From assembly GCF_003014755.1 (NCBI RefSeq), contig NZ_PYAW01000004.1:1-64000 (forward strand): DNA of 64,000 nucleotides, in the 5' to 3' direction. Below are positions 1 through 8,561 of the stretch, piece after piece; position 1 is the stretch's first letter, and every line of letters starts with the position of its first letter. The notes under the pieces were generated by a model, which did no database searches, had not been told where the DNA came from, and was given only the letters and a program-made list of their open reading frames with translations. This DNA is from Chitinophaga niastensis. Lineage in GTDB: Bacteria > Bacteroidota > Bacteroidia > Chitinophagales > Chitinophagaceae. Made by a program: the position numbers and the translations under genes.

Positions 1-1070
1 ACCTTGGGAATATAATGGCCACTATCTCCGATCAACAGGGAGCACAAAATGCAACGCTGTATTCGGCATCGGATTATGCGCCGTTTGGGATGCAGATGGT
101 GGGGAGGAAGTGGAATTTGGCGGGTGTTTATCGTTACGGATTTAATGGAAAGGAGAATGATAATGAGGTGAAGGGAGAAGGGAATCAGCAGGATTATGGG
201 ATGAGGATTTATGATCCGAGAATAGGACGGTTTTTGAGTGTGGATCCGTTGATGAAATCATATCCGATGCTGACACCTTATCAGTTTGCAAGTAATAGCC
301 CTATAGCAGGGATAGATCGGGATGGTTTGGAATTTGAGTGGTTTCAGAAAACCTGGAATAAATTGAAAAATTCAACTTATATTTTGTCTTCGGGGGGAAA
401 TAGTGCTGCAGGCCTTGGATATGGCGTCAACGCCGGACTTAGAGTAGGGACTGCATATGATGTGATTGGTAAAACTCAATTTCTTCTTACAACTGCCATC
501 GGTTTTTGGAATCAAGACTTAAGCGATGGAAGTACAAATCCAACAGCGGTTATTGGAGTTGAGGCTGGAGTTGATGTAAGTGCTCAACTAGTTATGAAGC
601 CAACGTTTGGCGAGGCAATGAATTCACTGTCAATGTCATCAGCTAGTTTTGATGGGAAGATTTCAATAGGGGCCGGAGGAGGACTTTCTATTGGTGAAGA
701 TAACATTGGTGTATCAGGTATATTCGGGGTTGGCGTTACGTTTAAGTCAGGAAATCAAACAGTTGTTCATACCTCAATATCTATCACGGATAAGGAGGTC
801 AAAAATAAGACGACTGGAGCTGGTGAGTGGACTGTGGGTAATATTCTTCCTATGAAGGATGAGAATGGGAAAACCGTAGGGTTTATGGGTGAGTTGTTTG
901 AGAAGTCAAGTAAGCCCGATAAATTAAGTATCCCCAAGAATACAGGTATTCGGGTTATGTCGGACCCTATATCAGTAAAGACGGAAGACAGTAAGGAGGT
1001 GGTAGTTCCTCTGCGTAATTGGAAGAGTTTTGATTATAAAGTTGAAGAGGAGAAAATTAATGATAGATAG
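1..1070 (+). CDS. Rhs-repeat polymorphic toxin, C-terminal end (5' partial)
   Basis: The reading frame is open from the left edge (codons [10 protein letters not shown] precede and include the first visible ATG at 15), so this is the end of a larger Rhs/YD-repeat gene. Residues about 40-95 carry the hyperconserved Rhs core end: [15 protein letters not shown], then [14 protein letters not shown], then the [13 protein letters not shown] junction. After the junction comes a roughly 250-residue variable tip, glycine-rich and amphipathic, which I do not recognise. In Rhs proteins the segment beyond the core end is the toxin, released inside the encapsulating shell. No catalytic motif is obvious, so a membrane-acting or binding tip is possible. 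The gene directly downstream is the candidate immunity gene. The Rhs assignment is firm; the toxin activity is unknown. Confidence 0.9.
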   Translation, partial: LGNIMATISDQQGAQNATLYSASDYAPFGMQMVGRKWNLAGVYRYGFNGKENDNEVKGEGNQQDYGMRIYDPRIGRFLSVDPLMKSYPMLTPYQFASNSPIAGIDRDGLEFEWFQKTWNKLKNSTYILSSGGNSAAGLGYGVNAGLRVGTAYDVIGKTQFLLTTAIGFWNQDLSDGSTNPTAVIGVEAGVDVSAQLVMKPTFGEAMNSLSMSSASFDGKISIGAGGGLSIGEDNIGVSGIFGVGVTFKSGNQTVVHTSISITDKEVKNKTTGAGEWTVGNILPMKDENGKTVGFMGELFEKSSKPDKLSIPKNTGIRVMSDPISVKTEDSKEVVVPLRNWKSFDYKVEEEKINDR

Positions 1071-1099
1071 AATTTTTATTTTAAAGCTTGATTATATAT

Positions 1100-1600
1100 A
1101 TGTTAACAGAACGACAGTTTAAGATATTGTTTGGTTCAATGCTGGTAATAGTGGTCTTATGGGTTGTATTGGGCCCTTTGTATTTTTTTTATTTGCGTTT
1201 TGATGGTAAGAGAATGTATGAACGCGTGAAAGATCACAAACAGATATATGTTCATGAAACCTATAGTGGAGCGATCAATCCTGTTATGTATGTTACTAGG
1301 GATAGTGACACCAGTGCATTGATTAAATTTTATTCAATAGAAGAATTGGGAGCCGGAGGAGGTATAATTAACTTTCCTATCAGAATGTTGCCATATAATG
1401 CAGTTTGTTATCTGATTAATGATACAGCACTGAATAATGGCTCTAAAGTAGTGGAGGTGGTACGTTTTAACACGGCATCCAAGACTAGAGATTACACAAG
1501 AGGATTGGTTTATAAAGGTACTGTGCATCTAAAGCCGCCGAGTGATAGCCTATTGAAAAAAGATAGTCTTATTAAAGCCCAGCATCCAAATATATGGTAA
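1100..1600 (+). CDS. Small membrane-anchored protein, candidate Rhs immunity
   Basis: About 166 residues if started at the ATG at 1100; an in-frame TTG at 1088 would add four residues. One transmembrane segment lies near the N-terminus (about residues 9-30 of the ATG form, with LFGSMLVIVVLWVVLGPLYF), followed by a short cytoplasmic or periplasmic domain of mixed alpha/beta character. No family was recognised. It begins 29 bases after the Rhs stop codon, in the usual immunity-gene position, and shares the AT-rich composition of the toxin tip. A membrane-anchored immunity protein would fit a toxin that acts at or across the membrane. That role is inferred from position only. Confidence 0.6.
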   Translation: MLTERQFKILFGSMLVIVVLWVVLGPLYFFYLRFDGKRMYERVKDHKQIYVHETYSGAINPVMYVTRDSDTSALIKFYSIEELGAGGGIINFPIRMLPYNAVCYLINDTALNNGSKVVEVVRFNTASKTRDYTRGLVYKGTVHLKPPSDSLLKKDSLIKAQHPNIW

Positions 1601-1897
1601 AGCTTGGATAAATAGGTGGATGAACCAGAGTTTTTTAGATATGAGAACATTCTTCGACGGTTTAAGAATGAATTGTAATATCGATTGTAAAGGTTTATAT
1701 TATATCGCAAAGAATCGTACAACAAAAACGTAAATACAGGCGGGCATCCGGTGTACGCAAATTTTAGAGCAAGAAATAATTAATCACGTGAATGGTTTTA
1801 GTGCGTTATGACATTACACTAAAGCCATTTATTTTATTCCTATGATGAGGTGAATAGCTTTTTCGTTTATTTGATTTCATAATTGGATATGGTTTAA
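1601..1897. other. AT-rich spacer between Rhs modules
   Basis: No convincing gene is present. The only ORF here lies on the minus strand, has no recognisable features and overlaps the 3' end of the upstream gene. The stretch holds a hairpin (separate entry) and runs into the orphan Rhs tip with no start codon, as expected at a recombination scar left by tip replacement. Confidence 0.5.
1791..1829 (+). terminator. Hairpin terminator after the first toxin/immunity pair
   Basis: Arms aatggttttagtg (1791-1803) and cactaaagccatt (1817-1829) pair over 13 bases with one G-T wobble. An A/T-rich tract (tattttattcc) follows. Confidence 0.6.
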
Positions 1898-2860
1898 TGC
1901 TATGATTATCGTTATGGATTTAATGGGCAAGAGAAGAGTGATGAGATAAAGGGAGAGGGAAATAGTTATACAGCTCAGTTTTGGGGGTATGATCCGAGGA
2001 TAGGAAGGAGATGGAATCTTGATCCGAAACCAACAATTGGTATAAGCCAGTATTCAGCCTTTAATAATAGCCCAATTGGTATTAGTGACCCTTTAGGTGA
2101 TACGTCGAGTGCAGGGACTAGGATTTTTGGAGGATTAAAAACAGTCGGCGGATTGGCTGAAGGTGCGGTAGGAGCAGCTGTTGGAGTATTCACAAGTTGG
2201 ACAGGAGTAGGTGCAGTTGTTGGTGGTGCTGTGGTAGTGCATGGAGCGGATGTTGCATCACATGGTCTAACGGAACTTATAACAGGAGAAGACGCTGCGA
2301 CTTATACTCAGCAAGGCATAAGTATGGGGCTACGGAGTGTTGGCGTTTCGCCACAAGTTGCAAATACTGCTGCCGGATATACCGATGCACTTATTAGTTT
2401 GGGACTATCTATGGGAGCAGGTATTAAAACTATGCCAAAGGTGCCCTTTACCTCACAGGCTGCTGCAGATGGCTCTACTGCAAAGTCAGCCACCTTTGCC
2501 CAGTTGACAAAGGCTGAGATGAGAGCGATTACTGGAGAATCGAAAGTACCACTACCTCTTCAACCAGCTAGTGCAAAAGAAATTGAATTTGGTTGCGAGA
2601 AGGTTGCCAGAACTATACAAAAAGCTATTGGTGGAGAATTTTTACAAGTGACACCTAAGTTTGGAAATCAGTTGGGACCAGTTAATTATGCAGCAGGAGC
2701 AGGTCCTGCATGGTATCGTCATGTTGCAGTGCTTAAAGAAGGAATGGTTTACGATATGATGACAGGTTCAGAAGGGATGGATTTAAATAAGTATAAACAG
2801 ATGTTTGAGTATGCTGATGATTTACTTTTCCAAACAGTTCCCAAAATAACAGTTAAATAA
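1898..2860 (+). pseudogene. Orphan Rhs tip with papain-like toxin domain
   Basis: The frame opens just after an in-frame stop (1895-1897) and has no plausible start before the Rhs core end, which is plainly present: [19 protein letters not shown], then [17 protein letters not shown], then [13 protein letters not shown]. It is therefore a displaced 3' end of another Rhs gene. An internal TTG at 2153 could start a 235-residue protein. After a glycine/alanine-rich stretch that could insert in a membrane, the last 95 residues hold [16 protein letters not shown], then [11 protein letters not shown], then VYDMMTG. That Cys...His...Asp order and the spacing match papain-fold polymorphic toxins. Orphan tips of this kind are usually silent until recombined onto a full Rhs gene. 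The fold assignment rests on motif recognition. Confidence 0.75.
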
Positions 2861-2868
2861 GTTTTGTT

Positions 2869-3195
2869 ATGGATATAACGAATAAGGTTTTAGGATGGAT
2901 AGATGTAATGAAGAGGCGTCCGTTGATGATATTATCAGATGAAACGTTGTCATCTTTAAAAAGTTATATAGAAGGATTTACCGATGGGCTAGGGCATATT
3001 TATGATAATGGAAAACTTAGGTTGGAAATTAGCTTATGGTTCCAAAATAAAATCAATGCTCAATCAGATATGCTTTGGACAAATCAGATTTTATCCTATT
3101 ATAGCGATAAGACAGAGGAGGAACTTAAAATTATAATGCTACAGTCGCTTGAAGATTATTTTAAAGAAAATCCAGAGTGGTATAAAAAGAGATAA
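2869..3195 (+). CDS. Candidate immunity protein for the papain-like tip
   Basis: 108 residues, soluble, acidic and mostly helical, starting 8 bases after the toxin-tip stop. No family was recognised with certainty. The pattern (SLKSYIEGFTDGLGHI, then LWFQNKINAQ, ending in ESLEDYF-like helices) resembles small helical immunity proteins. It would be expected to bind and block the preceding peptidase-like tip. It is followed directly by a very long perfect hairpin that closes this toxin/immunity module. Confidence 0.6.
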   Translation: MDITNKVLGWIDVMKRRPLMILSDETLSSLKSYIEGFTDGLGHIYDNGKLRLEISLWFQNKINAQSDMLWTNQILSYYSDKTEEELKIIMLQSLEDYFKENPEWYKKR

Positions 3196-3207
3196 TGTTC
3201 GGTGAAC

Positions 3208-3276
3208 ATTCTAGGTTTCAATAAAGGAGAGAACCCAGCCAACGGCTGGGTTCTCTCCTTTATTGAAACCTAGAAT
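3208..3276. terminator. 33-bp perfect inverted repeat, bidirectional terminator
   Basis: The arm at 3208-3240 and the arm at 3244-3276 are exact reverse complements over 33 bases, separated by only 3 bases. Stem ends are attctaggtttcaataaagg... and ...cctttattgaaacctagaat. It lies 12 bases after the immunity stop and is far longer than a normal terminator. Confidence 0.75.
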
Positions 3277-3315
3277 TATTTATAAACTGTTTGGTAAATT
3301 TAAATTTAATCGTAA

Positions 3316-3720
3316 TCAAAACTGATAAGTTACAAGAGCAATCCGAGTTCTGCTGGGGGCGTTGCGAAAAATGGTGCAATTGAAACAGGAGGAGGAACTG
3401 TAAAAACGATTGGATATAATAATGTAGAAAAACACTTGAATAAAAGGATTGCCCAAGGATATAAGTTTGGTAATGCCGAAGATTTAGTACAGTATGGTAA
3501 GAGTTTTTTTAAGAGGAAAGGTAGTAGTATTCAACAGTTTACTGATGAAAAAGGCTTTATACATAGAATAGATAAGCTAACCCAAGAATATGGGGTTGTA
3601 GAGCCTAATGGGAATATAATGACTGTATTTAAAATAGAGCCTAAGCCTAATTCGAGTTATTCAAATGCGTCAGAATATTTACAAGAACAATTAGTAAAGT
3701 ATGGATCAAAGAAAGAATAG
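3316..3720 (+). pseudogene. Orphan toxin tip, probable nuclease-type
   Basis: The frame opens after a stop (3313-3315) and reads SNPSSAGGVAKNGAIETGGG into a 95-residue domain. There is no start codon before the low-complexity linker except a TTG at 3436, so this is a tip cut away from its parent toxin. The domain contains GNAEDLVQYGKSFF, then FTDEKGFIHRIDKLTQEYGVV, then PNGNIMTVFKIEP. Alternating strands ending in G-x-I-x-T-x-F-K are reminiscent of small RNase toxins of the barnase/EndoU/colicin/RelE-like fold, but I cannot assign it to a named family. Its 3' end overlaps the next gene by 20 bases, typical of a toxin/immunity pair. Confidence 0.6.
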
Positions 3721-4075
3721 ATATTGTTATGTATGTGGTTTTGATTTACGTAATGATCAAGACTTATATGTGAAATTTGGGACAACTTGTCCTTGCTGTG
3801 TGTATGAGTATGGCATCGATGATACTGTATATGGAGAGAACAGCTTTATGGAATATAGGAAAGAGTGGATTGAAAAGGGGATGCCGTATAATAATATTCT
3901 TATAGATAATGGACTATGGAATTTGGAAGTAGCGTTAATGCAATTTCCTAATTTAGAATATGTTAATATCAATGATTATTTTTTGGCATCTACAATTAAA
4001 GAGAATTATACCTGGACTCCTAAAATTAACAGAGTAGAGGTTGTAGCGTTTTGGAAACGTAATCATAATGATTAA
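3701..4075 (+). CDS. CPCC-type cysteine-rich immunity-like protein
   Basis: 124 residues. Two Cys pairs near the N-terminus, YCYVCGFDL and TTCPCCVYEYG, form the signature of the CPCC cysteine-rich domain, a likely zinc-binding module often encoded behind polymorphic toxins. A tryptophan-containing segment follows (EYRKEWIEKGMPYNN). The ATG at 3701 lies inside the preceding toxin frame, so the two are translationally linked. Role inferred: immunity to the orphan tip upstream. It ends 11 bases before a strong terminator. Confidence 0.7.
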   Translation: MDQRKNRYCYVCGFDLRNDQDLYVKFGTTCPCCVYEYGIDDTVYGENSFMEYRKEWIEKGMPYNNILIDNGLWNLEVALMQFPNLEYVNINDYFLASTIKENYTWTPKINRVEVVAFWKRNHND

Positions 4076-4086
4076 AATAGCTTTGT

Positions 4087-4129
4087 CATAAATAATAAAA
4101 CCGGTCAGCGACCGGTTTTATTATTTATG
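4087..4129. terminator. Perfect 20-bp hairpin terminator
   Basis: cataaataataaaaccggtc (4087-4106) pairs exactly with gaccggttttattatttatg (4110-4129) around a 3-base loop. The A/T flanks make it work on both strands. It closes the toxin/immunity array. Confidence 0.85.
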
Positions 4130-4335
4130 AATTTTTCAATGTGCATATGCTCGCCTGGCCTTAGCATCGCGGATGTATGTATCGGGTTGCTGGCGAAAAG
4201 AAAAGTAGCATTAGGCAAAAGACTTTTTAGCCTTAGAGAAATTAGCACTGATAGCAATTATATTGTAATAAAGATCATCTCTGATGAATATACCTATCAC
4301 TCGCAGATTAACCCAGCCCCAAATAAAACTATTTT

Positions 4336-4848
4336 CTAAATAGCCGGCAGCATTACACTTCTACTAACCACTTCCTCCGACGTCAGACCAAAGATAGGCG
4401 GAGTGCTCACTCCCAGCATCCCCAGGTATACATATATTTGCCCTCTGTGATGGATTTCATGCTCCACCATGGCACGCATCCATTTCCAGGTAGACATAGT
4501 AGCATTGCCCGGTGTAGTGCATTTCTTTTTCAGGTCCTCATCAGTCAGACTGCTGAATATCTCCAGCGACTGCCGGTGTAATTCATTGAAAAAATTTATT
4601 ACGTTCTCATAGCCATCGGCGAGGTCTTTACCGCAACCCTGGTAGGCACTTAGGCGCCCGGCTATCGTTTCAGCATACATATACCGCTCTATGGTGGATA
4701 TATGCCTGATGTGATCACCGATAGTGAATTTTCCGGGCCGGTAAGTCCATTCCAGTAAATCAGGTGGAACTACCTGGATAAGTTTGTTCGTACGCGTTCT
4801 GATTTTGTCGTAGTATTCAAGAAACGTGGTTACAGAAGTTATTTCCAT
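4336..4848 (-). CDS. DinB family protein
   Basis: 170 residues, the usual length for a DinB/YfiT-like four-helix bundle. The metal ligands expected in this fold are visible: DHIRHISTIERYM near residue 48 and HEIHHRGQIYVYLGMLG near the C-terminus. The N-terminus lacks a signal peptide, so it should be cytoplasmic. These proteins are thought to be metal-dependent thiol transferases or hydrolases, but the substrate here is unknown. Three bases separate it from the upstream thioesterase gene, so the two are probably cotranscribed. Confidence 0.85.
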   Translation of the reverse strand: MEITSVTTFLEYYDKIRTRTNKLIQVVPPDLLEWTYRPGKFTIGDHIRHISTIERYMYAETIAGRLSAYQGCGKDLADGYENVINFFNELHRQSLEIFSSLTDEDLKKKCTTPGNATMSTWKWMRAMVEHEIHHRGQIYVYLGMLGVSTPPIFGLTSEEVVSRSVMLPAI

Positions 4849-4851
4849 TAT

Positions 4852-5280
4852 TTAAGTATTTGCTTTCATTAAAGTTACAATAGCAGTGGCTACATGTTTT
4901 TCAATATGATCATCTTCGGTAAAGACATCCGTTTGCGCAATAGTAAGTGTTTTACCACCTTTCAGTATCCTGGCTTTTGCTATCAGCTGTTCACCTTTTG
5001 CCTGATTAAGAAAATTGATCTTGAATTCTATGGTGAGAAATGATGCATCTGCTGTATGTAAGGTACCGGCAGCATACCCGGCAGCAGTATCAGCTATTGC
5101 TGCTATCACGCCTCCATGGAAGATACCGGATGTCCGTAGCAGGAAATCCTTTGGCGGTACGGTGATGGCCATATAACCATGTGCTACTCCTGTAACGGTT
5201 GCTCCATAAGCAGTCATTAATTTTTGCCGTGCGAAACTTTCGAGTATCCTTTTTTCAATGTGTGGTGCCAGTGGGTCCAT
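4852..5280 (-). CDS. PaaI-type hotdog thioesterase
   Basis: 142 residues with a single hotdog domain. The signature GIFHGGVIAAIADTAAGYAA (about residues 52-71) contains the HGG turn and the catalytic acidic residue of the PaaI/YbgC-like acyl-CoA thioesterases. It probably hydrolyses short-chain or aromatic acyl-CoAs in the cytoplasm. It is the first gene of a two-gene minus-strand operon with the DinB-like gene. Confidence 0.9.
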   Translation of the reverse strand: MDPLAPHIEKRILESFARQKLMTAYGATVTGVAHGYMAITVPPKDFLLRTSGIFHGGVIAAIADTAAGYAAGTLHTADASFLTIEFKINFLNQAKGEQLIAKARILKGGKTLTIAQTDVFTEDDHIEKHVATAIVTLMKANT

Positions 5281-5740
5281 AAAACAATGTTATAAATGCT
5301 AATTACACATATCTATTGAAATAACCAAGTGGAGTAATAGAACACGTGTCCCAATAGTTCAACACTATCTCTAATTTGAGTTCTCTTTACTATAACCGGT
5401 ACTATATTAACAAATATCCTTACCAGAAGGATAGGTCCGGGATAGCACTATGACAGACGAATGTCAGAAATCAGGTGGACGGGTTAATATAATATTAATA
5501 TGGTAGGAAGATGTTATGAATGCAGATCGAATTATATAATAACTCCTATTTAAAGATAAGCTAAATATAGTTTTAGTGAAATAGTTTTGTGCTTTCCATT
5601 TGAATTCTACGTGTATATATTATTTTGCACTCCGTTAATGTAGCATAATACCCTTACCAGCTTAAGCCCTAATATCATTTATTATAGTAAATAAAAAATA
5701 TTGTAATCATACAATCAGGAAAACTTTATTACCCATACCT
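5281..5740. other. Long AT-rich intergenic region between divergent genes
   Basis: 460 bases with no supportable ORF. It must hold the promoters for the thioesterase operon on the left and the small protein on the right. A small inverted repeat (tccttaccagaagga) lies near 5418-5432. No known RNA motif was recognised. Confidence 0.5.
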
Positions 5741-6004
5741 ATGAAAAAGATTTCATCCCTTATACTAAATAAATCGATTGATGAAATTTCAATGGATGAT
5801 TTTCTTTATTGTGCCGGGATTGTAAAAGGAAATGGAGATGTTTTTATTTTAAAAATTGATGGGGCGAGAGAGGTGAATCACTATACCGTTATTATTTCTT
5901 TTCCTACTATTGAGGCTGAGATGATTCGTGCTGATGATAAGTCTATGAAAATAGCTTTATTCAAAGTCTTAGAAGCATATATTTTAGTTAGAAAAGAAAG
6001 TTAA
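5741..6004 (+). CDS. Small hypothetical protein (87 aa)
   Basis: An 87-residue soluble protein with an alpha/beta pattern and no signal peptide or cysteine motif. I do not recognise the family. The run MDDFLYCAGIVKGNGDVFILKID followed by YTVIISFPTIEAEMI suggests a small sheet domain. It stands alone, with a long upstream region and a clear terminator 14 bases after the stop, which argues that it is a real gene. Confidence 0.55.
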   Translation: MKKISSLILNKSIDEISMDDFLYCAGIVKGNGDVFILKIDGAREVNHYTVIISFPTIEAEMIRADDKSMKIALFKVLEAYILVRKES

Positions 6005-6017
6005 ATTTATTAGATCA

Positions 6018-6059
6018 CATTCTGTAAAGACCAGCCATTCGGCCGGTCTTTACAGAATG
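6018..6059. terminator. Hairpin terminator
   Basis: cattctgtaaagacc (6018-6032) pairs exactly with ggtctttacagaatg (6045-6059). The inner part continues as agcc/ggcc with one mismatch. Confidence 0.8.
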
Positions 6060-6078
6060 CGCCATCCGGCTGCTACTT

Positions 6079-6544
6079 TTACTTTTCCACCACCACCGGC
6101 ACTACCTTAAAATCTTCAAAAGTAACCAGGAAACTTTGCTTTCCCGGCGCTGCAGCTACCGGCCCTATCTGCACTTTCACCTGTGGTGGAAAATAAGCGA
6201 GGCGAAGCATCTTGAAATATTTATTATCATTTGATCCAGTTTTTATCATTTGTACGGATCATGAGCCCTGCCTGGTGAAACAGCTCCTTATACTGACCGG
6301 TAATTTTTACGGTGGCGGTAAAATCGCCTTCCTGTTCCTGGTAATAAAAGGGGCCGTTGTCGCGGATAAAGCCATAATGTGTTACCTGCCAGTAATCTGT
6401 GCCGGGGTCAACAGTTACCGCGATCTTATTGTTATCTGCCGACCATTTCTTTGGTTCATTATACCATTTCATAGCAGTAGTGGTTTGTGCTTTAAGTCCT
6501 ATGCTAAGTGCGATACAGGCGGTAATGGCTACAAGTCTTTTCAT
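6079..6544 (-). pseudogene. DUF1349 protein with internal deletion
   Basis: The 5' part (6544 to 6227) encodes a signal peptide (MKRLVAITACIALSIGLKAQ) and the first half of a DUF1349 concanavalin-like domain, up to MIRTNDKNWIK and a stop. Shifted by one frame, from about 6220 to the stop at 6079-6081, the expected C-terminal end of the same family appears: KMLRLAYFPPQVKVQIGP, then PGKQSFLVTFEDFKVVPVVVEK. The middle of the domain (roughly 70-90 residues by family length) is missing, and the two halves are out of frame. A deletion therefore destroyed the gene. The intact protein would have been an exported carbohydrate-binding or glucanase-like protein. Confidence 0.85.
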
Positions 6545-6753
6545 GATGTTTTAAATCGGTAGGTTAAATCTTATGTAAGATTAACAATAATATGCTGATT
6601 CCGGTATTTCGACAGATTTTATGGTAAGCAATAGTGCCGCGGAAGACTGAATAAGTTTCAGTAACTTCATAGCACTATCAGAAATTTCTACACGTATACT
6701 TACCCCATTGGTTTACTTCACATTGTTTGATTAATCTATTTAATACAGCATTT

Positions 6754-7413
6754 ATGACAGTAGACAATCCTACAGAGAAAGCCGTTAAATCAGTCGCCGT
6801 TATAGTCGCGCATCCCGACGATGAAACATTGTGGGTAGGCGGTACGATCCTGTATCATTCGCAGTGGGACTGGTTTGTAGTGAGCGTGTGCAGGGCCGGT
6901 GATAAAGACCGGGCGCCTAAATTTTTTAAAGTATTACAGGCACTGGGCGCTGATGGTGCTATGGGAGATCTGGATGATGGTCCGGAGCAAACACCGCTAC
7001 CCGAAGAAACAGTAGAACAGGCCATCCTGAAACTATTGCCGGCCAAACATTACGATCTTATTATTACGCATCATCCCAGCGGCGAATATACCAGGCATCT
7101 GCGCCATGAAGAAGTGAGTAGAGCCGTGATAAGCTTGTGGCATGCACATCAGATCACGACAGATGAATTGTGGGTCTTTGCCTACGAAGACGGAGAACAG
7201 GCGTATTACCCCGAAGCAATAGATAATGCTACCATCTATCATGTACTGGAAAAAGATATATGGCAACAGAAATATACATTGATGACCAACACCTATGGTT
7301 TTAAGGAAGATAGCTGGGAAGCACAAACCACGCCCGCCTCAGAATCATTCTGGTGCTTCGATGATCCGGAAGAGGCATATAAATGGCTTAACAATAAAGG
7401 CATCACATTATGA
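6754..7413 (+). CDS. PIG-L family deacetylase
   Basis: About 219 residues from the ATG at 6754; an in-frame TTG at 6727 is less likely. AHPDDE (residues 19-24) is the zinc-binding and catalytic motif of LmbE/PIG-L N-acetylglucosaminyl deacetylases. THHPSGEYTRHLRHEEV downstream provides the remaining histidine ligand region. The family removes acetyl groups from N-acetylglucosamine-type conjugates (GlcNAc-PI, GlcNAc-malate, GlcNAc-inositol). It overlaps the glycosyltransferase gene by four bases, so the two probably act on the same glycoconjugate. The substrate cannot be read from the sequence. Confidence 0.9.
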   Translation: MTVDNPTEKAVKSVAVIVAHPDDETLWVGGTILYHSQWDWFVVSVCRAGDKDRAPKFFKVLQALGADGAMGDLDDGPEQTPLPEETVEQAILKLLPAKHYDLIITHHPSGEYTRHLRHEEVSRAVISLWHAHQITTDELWVFAYEDGEQAYYPEAIDNATIYHVLEKDIWQQKYTLMTNTYGFKEDSWEAQTTPASESFWCFDDPEEAYKWLNNKGITL

Positions 7414-8552
7414 AAGTACTGGTGTTGTACGATTATCCGCCATCACCCGGAGGACTCGCCACGCAGGGCGATCTGTTATATAAAGGGCTGCTGGAAATAG
7501 GGGTGGAGGCATACCCGGCTCATTTCGATTCCCCGCAGGAAAAGGAATGGTATTATCGCTGGTTTAAACCGGATGTAGTAGTGGGCGTAGGCTACTGGGG
7601 ACATACCCCCCAGGTGATTATGCACCCGCAGAAATTTAACGTACAGCCGGTGCCGTGGCTGGTAGCCGATGGATATATTGCCAACTACCAAAACATACTG
7701 AATGCATTGCCTTTGATACTGGTAACCTCCAATTGGGTAAAGGAAATGTATATGCGTGATGGCATCGACGGTACCAAGATTGAAGTATTGCCGGTAGGTT
7801 GTAATACAGATAGTTTTATTCCATATCCTACAAATCACCCTAAAGTACAGGCAGTACGTGCTTCATTGGGTGTATCATCGGAGCAGCTGCTGATCCTTAC
7901 TGTTGGCGGCGATGGCTGCTCCAAAGGTGCCCGCGAAGTAATGCAGGCGCTGGCCCGCATAGGGAATAAGGCGCCCGATTGGAAATATGTCTGCAAGGTA
8001 TGGCCACAGCCCCGTACAAGGCTGCAAAACGAAGCAGACCTTGAACTGGCGGTGCAGCTGGGCATCGATCAAAAAGTACTGTATGCTACTAATACCGTGT
8101 CGAGAAATTATATGCCCTACCTGGTAAATGCCTGTGATATTTACGCCGCACCATCGCGACTGGAAGGTTTTGGTATGCCGCAGGTAGAAGCAGGCGCCTG
8201 TGAAAAACCGGTGATCGGCATCAGCGCCATGGGCATGCTGGATACACTGGTACATAAAGAAACCGCACTGCTGGCAGATGTGGGGGAAGAGATTGTGCTG
8301 AATGAAGTGATGCTTGGTGTGGAATCCGGTTTTGAAACAAATCATAAAGTGGTATTTGGTACACCACGAACGGTAGATTACCGCGCCGATATCAATGACA
8401 TAGGAGAATACTTATTGCGGCTGATGACAGATGCTGCTTACAGGGATAAGCTGGGAAAGGCTGCCAGGAAGCGGGTGGTAGAACAATTCGATTACCGGCT
8501 GGTAGCCAAACGTTTTGTGCAGATTGTCAATGAAAAATTGAACATCCATTAA
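7410..8552 (+). CDS. Glycosyltransferase family 4
   Basis: 380 residues with the GT-B layout. An N-terminal Rossmann domain (MKVLVLYDYPPSPGGLATQG) carries the glycine-rich acceptor loop, and the C-terminal domain has LTVGGDGCSKGAREVMQAL followed by the E-x7-E motif EGFGMPQVEAGACEKPVIG. It should transfer a sugar from a nucleotide donor in the cytoplasm, with retention of configuration. It is translationally coupled to the PIG-L deacetylase (ATGA overlap) and followed within 10 bases by a six-hairpin glycosidase. Pairing GT4 with PIG-L resembles the first two steps of bacillithiol or mycothiol synthesis, but this GT does not look like a typical BshA. Confidence 0.9.
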   Translation: MKVLVLYDYPPSPGGLATQGDLLYKGLLEIGVEAYPAHFDSPQEKEWYYRWFKPDVVVGVGYWGHTPQVIMHPQKFNVQPVPWLVADGYIANYQNILNALPLILVTSNWVKEMYMRDGIDGTKIEVLPVGCNTDSFIPYPTNHPKVQAVRASLGVSSEQLLILTVGGDGCSKGAREVMQALARIGNKAPDWKYVCKVWPQPRTRLQNEADLELAVQLGIDQKVLYATNTVSRNYMPYLVNACDIYAAPSRLEGFGMPQVEAGACEKPVIGISAMGMLDTLVHKETALLADVGEEIVLNEVMLGVESGFETNHKVVFGTPRTVDYRADINDIGEYLLRLMTDAAYRDKLGKAARKRVVEQFDYRLVAKRFVQIVNEKLNIH

Positions 8553-8561
8553 ATTGTTTCA

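Noticed and set aside
4127-4339. 70-residue ORF following the toxin array on the plus strand
   Set aside because: It starts inside the right arm of a terminator, lacks any recognisable domain and runs into the convergent DinB-like gene. It is likely chance.
6212-6562. 116-residue plus-strand ORF over the DUF1349 remnant
   Set aside because: It is on the opposite strand of a recognisable broken gene and has no features of its own.
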